NCBI RefSeq assembly: GCF_030263935.1
Contig: NZ_CP127162.1
Location: 3,605,501-3,669,500 of the forward strand
Direction: 5' to 3'
Source of the DNA: Paenibacillus polygoni
GTDB taxonomy: Bacteria; Bacillota; Bacilli; Paenibacillales; Paenibacillaceae
Length of the DNA: 64,000 bases
Shown: in pieces, positions 44,549-52,450 of the stretch
Layout: each line of letters starts with the position of its first letter
Numbering within the stretch: the stretch's first letter is position 1
Position numbers and translations under genes: made by a program
The notes under the pieces: model-generated
The model's database searches: none
Told to the model about the DNA's origin: nothing
Seen by the model: only the letters and a program-made list of their open reading frames with translations

Positions 44549-46024
44549 ATGGATCACCGTCGTACGCCGCTTTTTACAGCACTTAAAACACACGCGGCTA
44601 ACAATCCGGTACAGTTTCACATCCCTGGTCACAAAAAAGGACTTGGAACAGACTCTGAATTCCGCGAATTTATAGGGGATAACGCCCTTTCCATAGATTT
44701 AATTAACATCGCGCCGCTTGATGATTTGCATCAACCAACGGGTGTCATTCAAGAAGCTCAAATGCTTGCAGCTGATGCTTTTGGTGCGGACTATACGTAC
44801 TTTAGTGTGCAAGGGACAAGCAGTGCCATTATGACCATGATTCTGTCTGTATGCGGACCTGGTGAGAAGATCATCGTACCGCGTAACGTTCACAAATCGG
44901 TGATGTCTGCCATCATTTTCTCGGGAGCTAAGCCTGTGTTTGTCTCTCCCGTGAGTGATGAGAATTTAGGTATTGATCACGGTATTACCGTTGGCTCGGT
45001 ACGGCGTGCCCTAGAACGTCATCCTGATGCCAAAGCCGTGCTGGTTATTAACCCTACGTACTTTGGTGTATGTGCAAATCTAAAAGAAATCGTGGATCTT
45101 GCGCATAGTTACCAAGTACCTGTACTTGTTGATGAAGCGCACGGCGTCCTTATTCATTTTCATGAGGACCTTCCGATGTCTGCCATGGAAGCAGGTGCAG
45201 ATATGGCCGCAACGAGTGTGCATAAGCTCGGCGGTTCGATGACGCAGAGTTCGATACTCAACCTAAACACCAAAAATGGATTTGTAAATCCACAGCGTGT
45301 TCAAACGATCATCAGTATGCTGACAACCACTTCAACTTCTTATATCTTGCTTTCTTCCCTGGATACATCTAGACGCAACCTTGCGCTAAATGGACATTCC
45401 ATGGCTCAAAAAGCCATTGATCTTGCGGAATATGCAAGACGCTCGATTAACGATATTGAAGGATTGTATTGTTTTGGCGAAGAGATACTTGGAGGAGAAG
45501 CAACCTATAGCTTTGATCCAACCAAAGTAACGGTTCATGTACGCCATCTTGGCTTAACGGGATACGATACGGAGAACTGGCTTCGTGAACACTATAATAT
45601 TGAAGTTGAGATGAGCGATATGTACAACATCCTTTGTCTCATTACGCCAGGGGACAATGATGAAACGGTAAACACGCTGCTTGATGCACTACGCGAATTG
45701 TCGAAGACTTACTATAATGTCAACACAGCAAACGATTTAATTGTCAAAATCCCAGAAATTCCTCAGCTCATGCTTACACCGCGTGAGGCATTTTACGGAG
45801 ATACAGAAGTCATTCCTTTTAAAGAATCCGCTGGACGAATTATTGCGGAATTTATTTATGTTTATCCCCCGGGTATTCCGATCCTGCTTCCAGGAGAGGT
45901 TATTTCTCAGGAAAACATTAATTATATTACAGAACACGTTGAGGTTGGATTACCGGTAAAAGGTCCGGAAGACCGCTATATTACGAATGTAAAAGTCATT
46001 GTAGAAGCCGATCCGATCTTCTAA
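44549..46024 (+). CDS. speA: Arginine decarboxylase (Orn/Lys/Arg decarboxylase family)
   Basis: PLP-dependent decarboxylase giving agmatine for polyamine synthesis, by similarity to B. subtilis SpeA. About 491 residues. FHIPGHKKG near the N-terminus, VQGTSSAIMTMILSVCGPGEKIIVPRNVHKS, VDEAHGVLIHFHEDLP, and the PLP lysine in ATSVHKLGGSMTQSS; YPPGIPILLPGE near the end. The ATG at 44549 (MDHRRTPLFTALK) aligns with the Bacillus start; GTG at 44537 is closer to AAAGG and may be used instead. Lysine as substrate cannot be excluded. Confidence 0.9.
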   Translation: MDHRRTPLFTALKTHAANNPVQFHIPGHKKGLGTDSEFREFIGDNALSIDLINIAPLDDLHQPTGVIQEAQMLAADAFGADYTYFSVQGTSSAIMTMILSVCGPGEKIIVPRNVHKSVMSAIIFSGAKPVFVSPVSDENLGIDHGITVGSVRRALERHPDAKAVLVINPTYFGVCANLKEIVDLAHSYQVPVLVDEAHGVLIHFHEDLPMSAMEAGADMAATSVHKLGGSMTQSSILNLNTKNGFVNPQRVQTIISMLTTTSTSYILLSSLDTSRRNLALNGHSMAQKAIDLAEYARRSINDIEGLYCFGEEILGGEATYSFDPTKVTVHVRHLGLTGYDTENWLREHYNIEVEMSDMYNILCLITPGDNDETVNTLLDALRELSKTYYNVNTANDLIVKIPEIPQLMLTPREAFYGDTEVIPFKESAGRIIAEFIYVYPPGIPILLPGEVISQENINYITEHVEVGLPVKGPEDRYITNVKVIVEADPIF

Positions 46025-46051
46025 CACGAACTAATACCTGATTTATACTGC

Positions 46052-46092
46052 AAGGACCCGCTAAGCTGACAAGCTGCACGGGTCCTTTTTTT
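46052..46092 (+). terminator. Terminator after speA
   Basis: AAGGACCCG/CGGGTCCTT with a small inner AGCT hairpin, then TTTTTTT. Confidence 0.88.
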
Positions 46093-46127
46093 CAGGCTTC
46101 TTAGGCATTCATTTTATAAATTAACAA

Positions 46128-46160
46128 CAAAAAAAGAAGCCTCTACTACCTAGAGACTTC
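46128..46160 (-). terminator. Terminator after the DUF1292 gene
   Basis: AAGTCTCTA/TAGAGGCTT with a C and seven or more T on the minus strand. Confidence 0.78.
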
Positions 46161-46176
46161 CCTGCTTCATTCGCTC

Positions 46177-46476
46177 TTATTGCTGCTCTTCAACCATTTT
46201 GTTAAATGCAGCTTCTACACGATTCCACTCATCTTCATCTTCGATTTGATAAAGACTTACTTCATCGCCCTCTTCTTCAAAGCGAAGAATGAGGCCGTCT
46301 TCTTCCGGATTGTTGCGCTCAACAAATACCGCATATTCCTTATTGTCTACATCAAAAGTTTGAACCAGAATCATTTCAATCTCTTTACCGTTCTCATCTT
46401 CAAAGATAAGCACCTGAGGTTCATGGTCGTGGTCGTGGTTGCAATTCTCATCATGTACATGGTTATGATCGCTCAT
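46177..46476 (-). CDS. DUF1292 family acidic protein (YrzB-like)
   Basis: 99 residues, strongly acidic. A His/Asp/Cys-rich start (MSDHNHVHDENCNHDHDHE) could bind metal. The core VLIFEDENGKEIEMILVQTFDVDNKEYAVFVE...DEVSLYQIEDEDEWNRVEAAFNKM is the DUF1292 domain. In Bacillus this family sits with yrrK/yrzL; here it stands alone. Function unknown. Confidence 0.85.
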   Translation of the reverse strand: MSDHNHVHDENCNHDHDHEPQVLIFEDENGKEIEMILVQTFDVDNKEYAVFVERNNPEEDGLILRFEEEGDEVSLYQIEDEDEWNRVEAAFNKMVEEQQ

Positions 46477-46582
46477 TCATCTATACCTCATTTCATTTAT
46501 ACTTGTATTGTATTCACACTCATAAAAGTTATCATACCGAATTATCGTAACACTATTAGAGCATAAAATCAATTGAGCCCGT

Positions 46583-47143
46583 TTATGAATCTAATGCTGT
46601 AATGACTTTTTCGGATACGAGAAAGAATGAATTTCCTCCCGAAGGTTTCATATAGAATCCTACTTTATACTTCCCTTTTTTCTTAAAATCATAAGTGAAA
46701 TCATTCGTTTTGAACCAGAAATTATCGTTAGAACCGCTTCCCATCTTCTCTGTTTGAATGTTTTTTGTGTTTCCGGAAGGATCTGTGATAGCAACTTTGA
46801 CTTCTGAAATGTTCCCTTCTAGACTATCGACTTGACTGAGTACGTGAAATTTCAGCTTTCCTACGTTTACATTTCCAAAAACCGTATCACCTTTAAACAG
46901 TGTTATATGTACATTAGGCTTCGTAACTGTTACCTTCTTGCTAGTTGCATCCCAGGATGCAAGACCGCTAAGTTCACGCACAGGAGCATAGGTTGTCCCA
47001 TTAATATAATAACCGCCACCACTGACATCATTGCCATTGACTACGACACGAATTTTTTCTGTGATTGAATCTGCAAATAACATAGATCCACTGCCTGCAA
47101 GAGAAAAGACAAGTACCAAGGCAAGTGTTCTCCTCCATTTCAT
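46583..47143 (-). CDS. Secreted protein with a copper-amine-oxidase-N-like domain
   Basis: 186 residues with a signal peptide (MKWRRTLALVLVFSLAGSGSMLFA). It is followed by IRVVVNGNDVSGGGYYINGTTYAPVRELSGLASWDATSKKVTV, the stalk-like domain (Cu_amine_oxidN1) common in Paenibacillus exported proteins. The C-terminal half is a beta-rich region (FHVLSQVDSLEGNISEVKVAITDPSGN). No catalytic motif. Probably surface or secreted; role unknown. Confidence 0.8.
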   Translation of the reverse strand: MKWRRTLALVLVFSLAGSGSMLFADSITEKIRVVVNGNDVSGGGYYINGTTYAPVRELSGLASWDATSKKVTVTKPNVHITLFKGDTVFGNVNVGKLKFHVLSQVDSLEGNISEVKVAITDPSGNTKNIQTEKMGSGSNDNFWFKTNDFTYDFKKKGKYKVGFYMKPSGGNSFFLVSEKVITALDS

Positions 47144-47239
47144 CGGTCTATATTACCTCCTTCAAAAAAGTTATATCTATTTATACTTCAACGAGCAAGA
47201 CAAGTTGCGGAAAAAAGTCGTTTTTTCTTCTAGAATAAA

Positions 47240-47285
47240 TAAGAACCGCATTATTTCTCATATCTTATGAGAAAAAAGCGGCTCA
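47240..47285 (-). terminator. Possible terminator after the Cys-rich 63-aa gene
   Basis: On the minus strand CCGC..TTTCTCAT/ATGAGAAA..GCGG around AAGAT, followed by TTCTTATTT. The stem is interrupted by A/T mismatches. Confidence 0.4.
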
Positions 47286-47290
47286 TTCGA

Positions 47291-47482
47291 TTATCCTTTG
47301 GGTTTCGTTAAGATGCAAGGTACACCTTTACCTACAGCGCCTGGCTCTCGCATACGTGCAGCATAGGCCATTCCTATGTCGCATGGCGTCTTACACACCT
47401 CACAGACTTCGGAAGTAACCACCCTCATCCCGCGAACTTTCTCCTTTTTTGCCACCACTTTTTTCCCTTTGCCTTTTGTCAT
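47291..47482 (-). CDS. Small Cys-rich basic protein (63 aa)
   Basis: Not recognised. MTKGKGKKVVAKKEKVRGM is a basic N-terminal tail; SEVCEVCKTPCDIGMAYAARMREPGAVGKGVPCILTKP carries four Cys (CxxCxxxC...C) that could form a zinc site. The start at 47482 follows GGGGAATAGGG; a longer frame upstream has a composition unlike coding sequence. Lysine-rich plus zinc motif suggests nucleic-acid or ribosome binding, which is inference. Confidence 0.6.
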   Translation of the reverse strand: MTKGKGKKVVAKKEKVRGMRVVTSEVCEVCKTPCDIGMAYAARMREPGAVGKGVPCILTKPKG

Positions 47483-47632
47483 GGCCCTATTCCCCGCTTC
47501 CCTTGTCAGGCGAGAGGTCTCGGTCTGCCCCCGAACTCCTCGCCTAGGTAAGGTATTGTATGGGAGTCGGCGCAAGAAGGTGCATGGGAACCCAAATTTT
47601 ATAGTCACCTGTACTCTATGCTAAGTGACACG

Positions 47633-47664
47633 CAAAAAAAGGAGCCTCCAAGGGCTCCCTTTTC
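47633..47664 (-). terminator. Terminator after the DUF3892 gene
   Basis: GGGAGCC/GGCTCC with a 6-nt loop and seven T on the minus strand. Confidence 0.82.
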
Positions 47665-47704
47665 ATATATTACCGGACCAATTCCGGTTTTATGCTTGTA
47701 AACT

Positions 47705-47944
47705 TTACTCAAATATCGGCAATTGATCTAGGTTGTTGCTTGGATCTCCGTCTGCATCCCCGCGAATCCGGAGGGATCCTCCTTTTGCCTTAAATACGTT
47801 GGCTCCTGCAATCTTTCCAGTCTCAACCTCGTTTAATGCCTGGTTATAGTCCAGCACACGACCTCCGGAAGTTTTAAATGCGGTTAGATCGCCATCTCCA
47901 TTTTTCTGAACAGCGACAAAGTGCTCGCGCGTGTTATTTTCCAT
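47705..47944 (-). CDS. DUF3892 family protein
   Basis: 79 residues. FVAVQKNGDGDLTAFKTSGGRVLDYNQALNEVETGKIAGANVFKAKGGSLRIRGDADGDPSNNLDQLPIF is typical of DUF3892, found in sporulating Firmicutes. Function unknown. Preceded by AAAGGAG; single gene. Confidence 0.85.
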   Translation of the reverse strand: MENNTREHFVAVQKNGDGDLTAFKTSGGRVLDYNQALNEVETGKIAGANVFKAKGGSLRIRGDADGDPSNNLDQLPIFE

Positions 47945-48075
47945 TAGAACAACACTCCTTTTTGCACTACATTTAGTGTATTTACCTATACCGAGTACGA
48001 AATAAAATAGGTATTGTGAGCCTCGGCAAATATAGTGTGTCCCAAAAAAGAATGCTCTATGTAAATAGGCTGAGG

Positions 48076-48519
48076 TTACAATGCTTTTTGCATCCGTACA
48101 TGTAATATGCCTGCATCATAAAACGGTTCATCCGATATCACTTCATAACCCAGTTTAGCGTAGAAGCCTTCCGCCCGGCACTGTGCATCAAGGATCGAGT
48201 ACGCTAGACCCAGCTCTCTAGCACGTTCTTCTAGCGCCATAATTAATACACGGCCGTAACCATGAACACGGTAGTCTTTCAGAACGGCTACACGCTGAAG
48301 TTTTGCTGTATCCTTTTTATAGTAAATGAGACGGCCTGTCGCTACCATCTGCTGTCCGTCCTGAATAAGAATATGGTGCGCATCGGGAGAAATGACATCA
48401 TACTGGTCAATTTCTTCTTCTAAGGGAACGTTTTGTTCCTTTACAAACACCTCTTTACGAATATGCAGGCCTTGTTCTAATTGTTCCTCTGTTGTTACAT
48501 TAATAATTTCAGCTGGCAC
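48076..48519 (-). CDS. GNAT-family N-acetyltransferase (YjcF-like)
   Basis: 147 residues. IRKEVFVKEQNVPLEEEID at the N-terminus is the YjcF/ElaA signature; AVLKDYRVHGYGRVLIMALEERARELG is the acetyl-CoA loop (RxxGxG-like, here RVHGYG), then AEGFYAKLGYEVISDEPFYDAGILHVRM. Substrate unknown. Behind GAGGGGGAT. Confidence 0.87.
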   Translation of the reverse strand: MPAEIINVTTEEQLEQGLHIRKEVFVKEQNVPLEEEIDQYDVISPDAHHILIQDGQQMVATGRLIYYKKDTAKLQRVAVLKDYRVHGYGRVLIMALEERARELGLAYSILDAQCRAEGFYAKLGYEVISDEPFYDAGILHVRMQKAL

Positions 48520-48596
48520 TAAATATCCCCCTCTGCTTTAGCTCTTCGATGCTCTAAACTCATAAAACTCACGCTATTATACAACAATACAGCAGA

Positions 48597-48630
48597 AATA
48601 AGCCAGCCCGAAGGAACGGACTGACTTATT
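48597..48630 (-). terminator. Terminator-like hairpin after the small lipoprotein gene
   Basis: AATAAGTCAGTCCG/CGGGCTGGCTTATT with wobble pairs; the T tract is short. Confidence 0.55.
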
Positions 48631-48657
48631 GTATCTTAGGCAAGCGGCAAGCTTCGT

Positions 48658-48873
48658 TTAAGGTATTAGTATTTCCTCATCGGTAGAAGAATAAACGTCA
48701 TCCCTTATCGAAGGAGAGTACACATCATCGATAATAGGCAGCTCGGATTCAGGACCCATCCTCTCTTGCAGCATTATTGTTTCTTCTGATGGCTCTAATG
48801 TACATCCTGATAGGTTTAGCAGCAAGACTGCAATGATGCAGCTTGCCATGAACGTGCCGCGTTTTCTTTTCAT
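48658..48873 (-). CDS. Small lipoprotein (71 aa)
   Basis: MKRKRGTFMASCIIAVLLLNLSGC gives a classic lipoprotein signal with the lipobox LSGC. The mature part is about 48 residues, acidic, with a repeated DDVYS motif (IDDVYSPSIRDDVYSSTDEE). The start at 48873 follows GGAGGATT. No homologue recognised; may be lineage specific. Confidence 0.68.
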   Translation of the reverse strand: MKRKRGTFMASCIIAVLLLNLSGCTLEPSEETIMLQERMGPESELPIIDDVYSPSIRDDVYSSTDEEILIP

Positions 48874-48952
48874 AGGATGGTAATCCTCCAGATGATCATT
48901 CTTCCTTTTAGGATGTGTCAAAGGAGTAGATTTTAAACATGTAAACTTCTGA

Positions 48953-48981
48953 TTGACACTATAAAACAAGCCTGATAATAT
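48953..48981 (+). promoter_or_regulatory. Promoter of tRNA-Val
   Basis: TTGACA (48953-48958), 17-bp spacer, TAATAT (48976-48981); about 25 bp upstream of the tRNA. Confidence 0.75.
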
Positions 48982-49006
48982 AAAATTATTCTTTAAAACT
49001 AAACTT

Positions 49007-49079
49007 GATCTGTTAGCTCAGCTGGGAGAGCACTATCTTGACAGGGTAGGGGTCAGTGGTTCGAGCCCACTACAGATCA
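49007..49079 (+). tRNA. tRNA-Val (anticodon GAC)
   Basis: Cloverleaf by eye: acceptor GATCTGT/ACAGATC, D-arm GCTC..GAGC, anticodon stem CTATC/GGTAG with loop TTGACAG (GAC), T-arm AGTGG-TTCGAGC-CCACT, discriminator A. CCA is not encoded. Confidence 0.92.
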
Positions 49080-49093
49080 TATCTTAAATTACA

Positions 49094-49134
49094 AAAAAAA
49101 ACCCATGGAGCAGTAATTGCCTCATGGTTTTTTT
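49094..49134 (+). terminator. Terminator after tRNA-Val
   Basis: AAACC-CATG..GCA/TGC..CATGGTTTTTTT hairpin 15 bp beyond the tRNA. Confidence 0.8.
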
Positions 49135-49196
49135 GTATTAAAAGAATCTATTCTAGCTACCTTCACTCGTTACTAAGTATAAAACGCTGAACAATT

Positions 49197-49517
49197 TTAA
49201 TCTTCCTCCTCCCTCAGTGCTGCATTCACTTGTTCAATTTGCTGTAGGACCGCATTTTGAAATTTCAATTCTTTTATGATTACTCCATACTCTTCGTTTA
49301 GCGATTTTACGGTTTCGTTCGATTCATTCAGGTAATTTACTTTGATAAAATCCACCTGAGCTTCATCATCAGCAAATTTGTTCATTGCACTACTCATTAT
49401 GTTGTCCTTGTATTCTGCTTTTTTAATCCGCTGTTCCAGTTTTTCAGCTTCCTGTTCCAGATATTCGACGCGGCTGCTGATTTCTCTTTCCCATACCTCT
49501 AAGTCTTCTTGTTCCAC
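49197..49517 (-). CDS. Coiled-coil hypothetical protein (106 aa)
   Basis: Not recognised. Almost entirely heptad-rich helix (WEREISSRVEYLEQEAEKLEQRIKKAEYKD and VKSLNEEYGVIIKELKFQNAVLQQIEQVNAAL), strongly acidic end (REEED), no membrane segment. Likely an oligomeric soluble protein. Start ATG at 49517. Confidence 0.6.
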   Translation of the reverse strand: MEQEDLEVWEREISSRVEYLEQEAEKLEQRIKKAEYKDNIMSSAMNKFADDEAQVDFIKVNYLNESNETVKSLNEEYGVIIKELKFQNAVLQQIEQVNAALREEED

Positions 49518-49598
49518 TACGCTTCATCCTTCCCTATGATTCATCCATCTTGCTATGTATATATAAACCAAAACATACGGATCAATCACGGTTCTCAC

Positions 49599-49638
49599 AA
49601 AAAAAAAGAGCACCAGCTATTAACCGGTGCCCTCTTTT
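49599..49638 (-). terminator. Terminator after the YjcZ-type gene
   Basis: AGAGGGCACCGG/GCTGGTGCTCT followed by a run of T on the minus strand. Confidence 0.78.
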
Positions 49639-49644
49639 CATTGC

Positions 49645-49770
49645 TTAGTAAAGAATTGTTTTAGAAATGATAACCAACAGGATGAAAAGGACAAGGATTG
49701 CTCCAATTGATGTCCATCCACCGCCGTATCCTCCACCGAAACCATATCCGTATCCAGATACTTCGCTCAT
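49645..49770 (-). CDS. YjcZ-family sporulation-associated small membrane protein (41 aa)
   Basis: Very short gene. The peptide is MSEVSGYGYGFGGGYGGG followed by a single hydrophobic helix (SIGAILVLFILLVIISKTILY). The Gly/Tyr-rich head plus one C-terminal membrane span is the YjcZ family pattern, associated with spores in Bacillus. A perfect AAGGAGGAG precedes the ATG and its own terminator follows, which supports a real gene. Confidence 0.82.
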   Translation of the reverse strand: MSEVSGYGYGFGGGYGGGWTSIGAILVLFILLVIISKTILY

Positions 49771-49881
49771 TGTCGTCTCCTCCTTATCACTAAGGTATGA
49801 GATAATATATGATCAAAGCTGGAATGTGGCAGGGCAGAAGTCTATTATGGTTATAAAACTTTATCCAAATCTTATCCTATG

Positions 49882-50268
49882 TTATTTCGCGTGTTGCGGT
49901 TTACCTTCTTGTTTATCACGACGCATACCAGCTAAACCAATCAGACCGAGCAACCCAAGCCATCCCCAGTTGCCACTGCTACCGTCTGTAGAATTTGCAT
50001 TCACACTATTTGTACCGTACGTACCCGTACCTGTACCATATCCGTTATACCCGTTTGTGTTGTCATTCATGCTACGGGAACGAGACATGTTGGAGTATCC
50101 TCCTTGGAGAGAATCGTTATACCCTCTTGAATCATAATGGCCTTTCGTCTCATTCACCTGATTCGTTGTAGAATTGGTTTTCATGTGACTGCTTTCAGCC
50201 ATAGCTGGGACTGCAATAGCCATAGAGATACTTGCTGCTGCGAGCATGGTTGCCATTTTCTTTTTCAT
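49882..50268 (-). CDS. WGxxGxxG-motif exported small protein
   Basis: About 128 residues. Signal peptide MKKKMATMLAAASISMAIAVPAMA, then a low-complexity Asn/Ser/Gly/Tyr-rich stretch (DNTNGYNGYGTGTGTYGTNS), and a C-terminal GNWGWLGLLGLIGLAGMRRDK that fits the WGxxGxxG membrane-anchoring motif with a basic stop-transfer. Probably exported and retained at the membrane. GGAGG is 12 nt from the ATG at 50268 and 3 nt from the ATG at 50277. Confidence 0.72.
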   Translation of the reverse strand: MKKKMATMLAAASISMAIAVPAMAESSHMKTNSTTNQVNETKGHYDSRGYNDSLQGGYSNMSRSRSMNDNTNGYNGYGTGTGTYGTNSVNANSTDGSSGNWGWLGLLGLIGLAGMRRDKQEGKPQHAK

Positions 50269-50365
50269 AACAGTCATACACCTCCAGATAAGTTTTGGTT
50301 GCGATTATAGGTTCCCCGTCAGCAAAAAAACTTATTCGACAATGTAACTGGAGGATATAGGGCAA

Positions 50366-50400
50366 CAAAAAAACTCACCGTTTGCAGCCGGCGAGTTTTT
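50366..50400 (-). terminator. Terminator after the 142-aa gene (bidirectional)
   Basis: AAAAACTCaCCG/CGGcGAGTTTTT with an 8-nt loop. Confidence 0.8.
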
Positions 50401-50502
50401 CGTATATACCATATTTTAAAGGGGGAAATACAGTTACTATTATAAAAAACCATCCTTAAAATAACATGATAATAACCTAAAAATAATATGAAAATTGCAC
50501 GT

Positions 50503-50931
50503 TTACCGCTGACCTCGACGAGATCGGACGACGAAAGTATACAGGTCTTTTTCGAATTTCTGTCCATTCTCCAGCTCTACATAAGTTTCATCATGGGATG
50601 TAACGACTGCTCGATAAGCAATCAATTTAGGGCCTTTCCAAATCGTAACTGCTGATCGAAAATAAATGGCATTATCAAATTGGAGCGGCTGTCTCATAAT
50701 ATAACCTACCGAATGTAATGAAGAACGTGCTTTCCGTTTCCCACGTCCGTGTGCGTCCTCAGGAAGAGCGTGAATTCTTGCAATCTGAGCAAAAGGAATC
50801 TTGATTCGTTTGGCACCCACCACCACTAATTGAGCTTCGTCATCCCATTTGAGCAGTATTCCTTGTACAGGGTCTTTATGGCCATCCATTCGGTCTACGA
50901 TAACCCTGCGACCAATCCAGTGTTGCATCAT
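50503..50931 (-). CDS. Conserved hypothetical protein (142 aa)
   Basis: Not recognised. The first half looks like a small beta-barrel (RRVIVDRMDGHKDPVQGILLKWDDEAQLVVVGAKRIKIPFAQIARI), similar in pattern to Sm/SH3-like folds. A basic linker follows (GRGKRKARSS), then a second strand-rich part ending VVRSRRGQR. Basic overall, so nucleic-acid binding is possible but not shown. It lies 12 bp downstream of ung in the same direction and is probably co-transcribed with it. Confidence 0.62.
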   Translation of the reverse strand: MMQHWIGRRVIVDRMDGHKDPVQGILLKWDDEAQLVVVGAKRIKIPFAQIARIHALPEDAHGRGKRKARSSLHSVGYIMRQPLQFDNAIYFRSAVTIWKGPKLIAYRAVVTSHDETYVELENGQKFEKDLYTFVVRSRRGQR

Positions 50932-50943
50932 TCACCCTCCTTT

Positions 50944-51612
50944 CTAACTTTCCGGAATGACCCAATCGACGGCCTTCATTCCTTTTGATTCTAGAAACTG
51001 ATTTGCTTTTGAAAAAGGTCTGCTTCCTATAAAACCATGCCGAGCGGCAAGCGGGCTAGGATGCGAAGATTCAATTACCAAATGACGAGAACGGTCAATA
51101 AAGGCTCCCTTTTTCTGAGCGTGATTTCCCCAGAGCATGAACACAGCCGGCTGATTTCGCTCATTTATCTTTTCAATGACAGCATCTGTGAATCGTTCCC
51201 ATCCAAGACCCTTGTGTGAATTAGGCTGACCTTCTCGTACAGTTAATACATTATTTAATAATAATACCCCTTCTTCTGCCCAATGTGTAAGTGAACCATG
51301 GGAAGGAATAGGTATCCCTAGATCTGCATGCAGCTCTTTATATATGTTCCGTAAAGAAGGAGGAATCCTAACCCCTTTTTTGACCGAAAAGCTTAGTCCT
51401 TCCGCTTGACCTTGTCCATGATAAGGATCTTGTCCAAGAATAACCACTCGGGTATCCGAATAAGAAGTTAACTTTAATGCATTAAATATTTCCTCTTTCG
51501 GTGGAAAGACATGCTCTGTTTTATATTCTACAGCAAGTGCATTACGAAGCTCTTGTATATATTCCTTGTTCATCTCATCGTGTAAAATCGTATCCCAATC
51601 ATTATTGAACAT
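50944..51612 (-). CDS. ung: Uracil-DNA glycosylase
   Basis: Family 1 UDG that removes uracil from DNA to start base excision repair. 222 residues. VVILGQDPYHGQGQAEGLSFSV holds the catalytic Asp, LLLNNVLTV the uracil-binding Asn, and SSHPSPLAA the DNA-intercalation loop. Standard length; followed closely by the 142-aa gene. Confidence 0.96.
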   Translation of the reverse strand: MFNNDWDTILHDEMNKEYIQELRNALAVEYKTEHVFPPKEEIFNALKLTSYSDTRVVILGQDPYHGQGQAEGLSFSVKKGVRIPPSLRNIYKELHADLGIPIPSHGSLTHWAEEGVLLLNNVLTVREGQPNSHKGLGWERFTDAVIEKINERNQPAVFMLWGNHAQKKGAFIDRSRHLVIESSHPSPLAARHGFIGSRPFSKANQFLESKGMKAVDWVIPES

Positions 51613-51652
51613 GGAGTATCTTCCTTTCGCAGTAAGAGTAAATGGTAACTTG

Positions 51653-51690
51653 TAAAAAAATAAGCTGGTCTCCGCTAAGGAGCCAGCTTA
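51653..51690 (-). terminator. Terminator after tRNA-Leu
   Basis: AAGCTGG/CCAGCTT on the minus strand, then ATTTTTTT. Confidence 0.82.
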
Positions 51691-51701
51691 TACATATAAG
51701 A

Positions 51702-51787
51702 TGCCGAGGACCGGGATCGAACCGGTACGGTAGTCACCTACCGCAGGATTTTAAGTCCTGTGCGTCTGCCAATTCCGCCACCCCGGC
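51702..51787 (-). tRNA. tRNA-Leu (anticodon TAA)
   Basis: Acceptor GCCGGGG/CCTCGGC (one G-U), anticodon loop CTTAAAA (TAA), a long variable arm (GGTAGGTGACTACC) typical of class II tRNA, and T-loop GGTTCGATCC. 86 nt. CCA not encoded. Confidence 0.93.
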
Positions 51788-51871
51788 ATATATAGCGCTT
51801 ATCTTGCGCATATACACCGATTTTTTGAGTTATCTAAGTGCTATTAAACTTCAAAAAATCCTGCGAAATTG

Positions 51872-51900
51872 ATTATAACATGATTATAAATTTTATACAA
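51872..51900 (-). promoter_or_regulatory. Promoter upstream of tRNA-Leu
   Basis: On the minus strand TTGTAT, 17-bp spacer, TATAAT with an extended TG; transcription would start about 78 nt before the tRNA. Confidence 0.55.
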
Positions 51901-51959
51901 CACTTTTCTTCAAATAATATTTAACATACTCAAACCTACAAATTCGCAGATCTAAATGA

Positions 51960-52403
51960 TTAGATGAAATGAAAATAACTTCCTATCGTTAATAGAATCA
52001 GAAAAAGAAAAGCGACTAGAGGCTGAGCCGCCATAAACAAGCATATTACTTTCCATTTATCTCTTGTCCGGTATACAAAGACATTAATAAGAAAGAAGAA
52101 AAAAACCACAATAGGCAGCATGACAAGGAATATCGCCAGCAAACCGGCACCAGGACTCTGCACCACCTTACCTAGCCCGCTTATCATGGTAAGAACGGGG
52201 TCTAACAGTATAATTGCCATGATATACAAAAGTAAGGTTCCAGAAATAAAACGTATCATCGATACTTGTTCATGGTTTCTTTTCAAGATCAAGTGAAGGA
52301 GCAGCATAGTGACAACGGCATAGTATATCAACATGAGTCCAAACGTCTTCATATCATCACTATTGCCGTTGCCTGATAAAAATAATTCAATAAAAAATCC
52401 CAT
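51960..52403 (-). CDS. Small polytopic membrane protein downstream of the GT2 gene
   Basis: 147 residues with about four membrane helices (LMLIYYAVVTMLLLHLIL, FISGTLLLYIMAIILL, LLAIFLVMLPIVVFFFFLINVFV, LFMAAQPLVAFLFLILLTIG). Not recognised. It is the last gene of the degenerate-GGDEF/GT2 cluster, 47 bp behind the glycosyltransferase with no terminator between, so it may help export or modify the polymer. Confidence 0.6.
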   Translation of the reverse strand: MGFFIELFLSGNGNSDDMKTFGLMLIYYAVVTMLLLHLILKRNHEQVSMIRFISGTLLLYIMAIILLDPVLTMISGLGKVVQSPGAGLLAIFLVMLPIVVFFFFLINVFVYRTRDKWKVICLFMAAQPLVAFLFLILLTIGSYFHFI

Positions 52404-52450
52404 ACCACTCTCTCTTTTTATCAGATTTCAGCTTATCTCTTACGGACCCA

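Noticed and set aside
47483..47608. N-terminal extension of the 63-aa Cys-rich gene
   Set aside because: Composition is unlike a protein leader and a ribosome binding site precedes the internal ATG at 47482.
48426..48442. GGAAC...GTTCC palindrome considered as a LexA box
   Set aside because: The gap between half-sites is 5 instead of 4 and it lies inside the GNAT coding region, far from a promoter.
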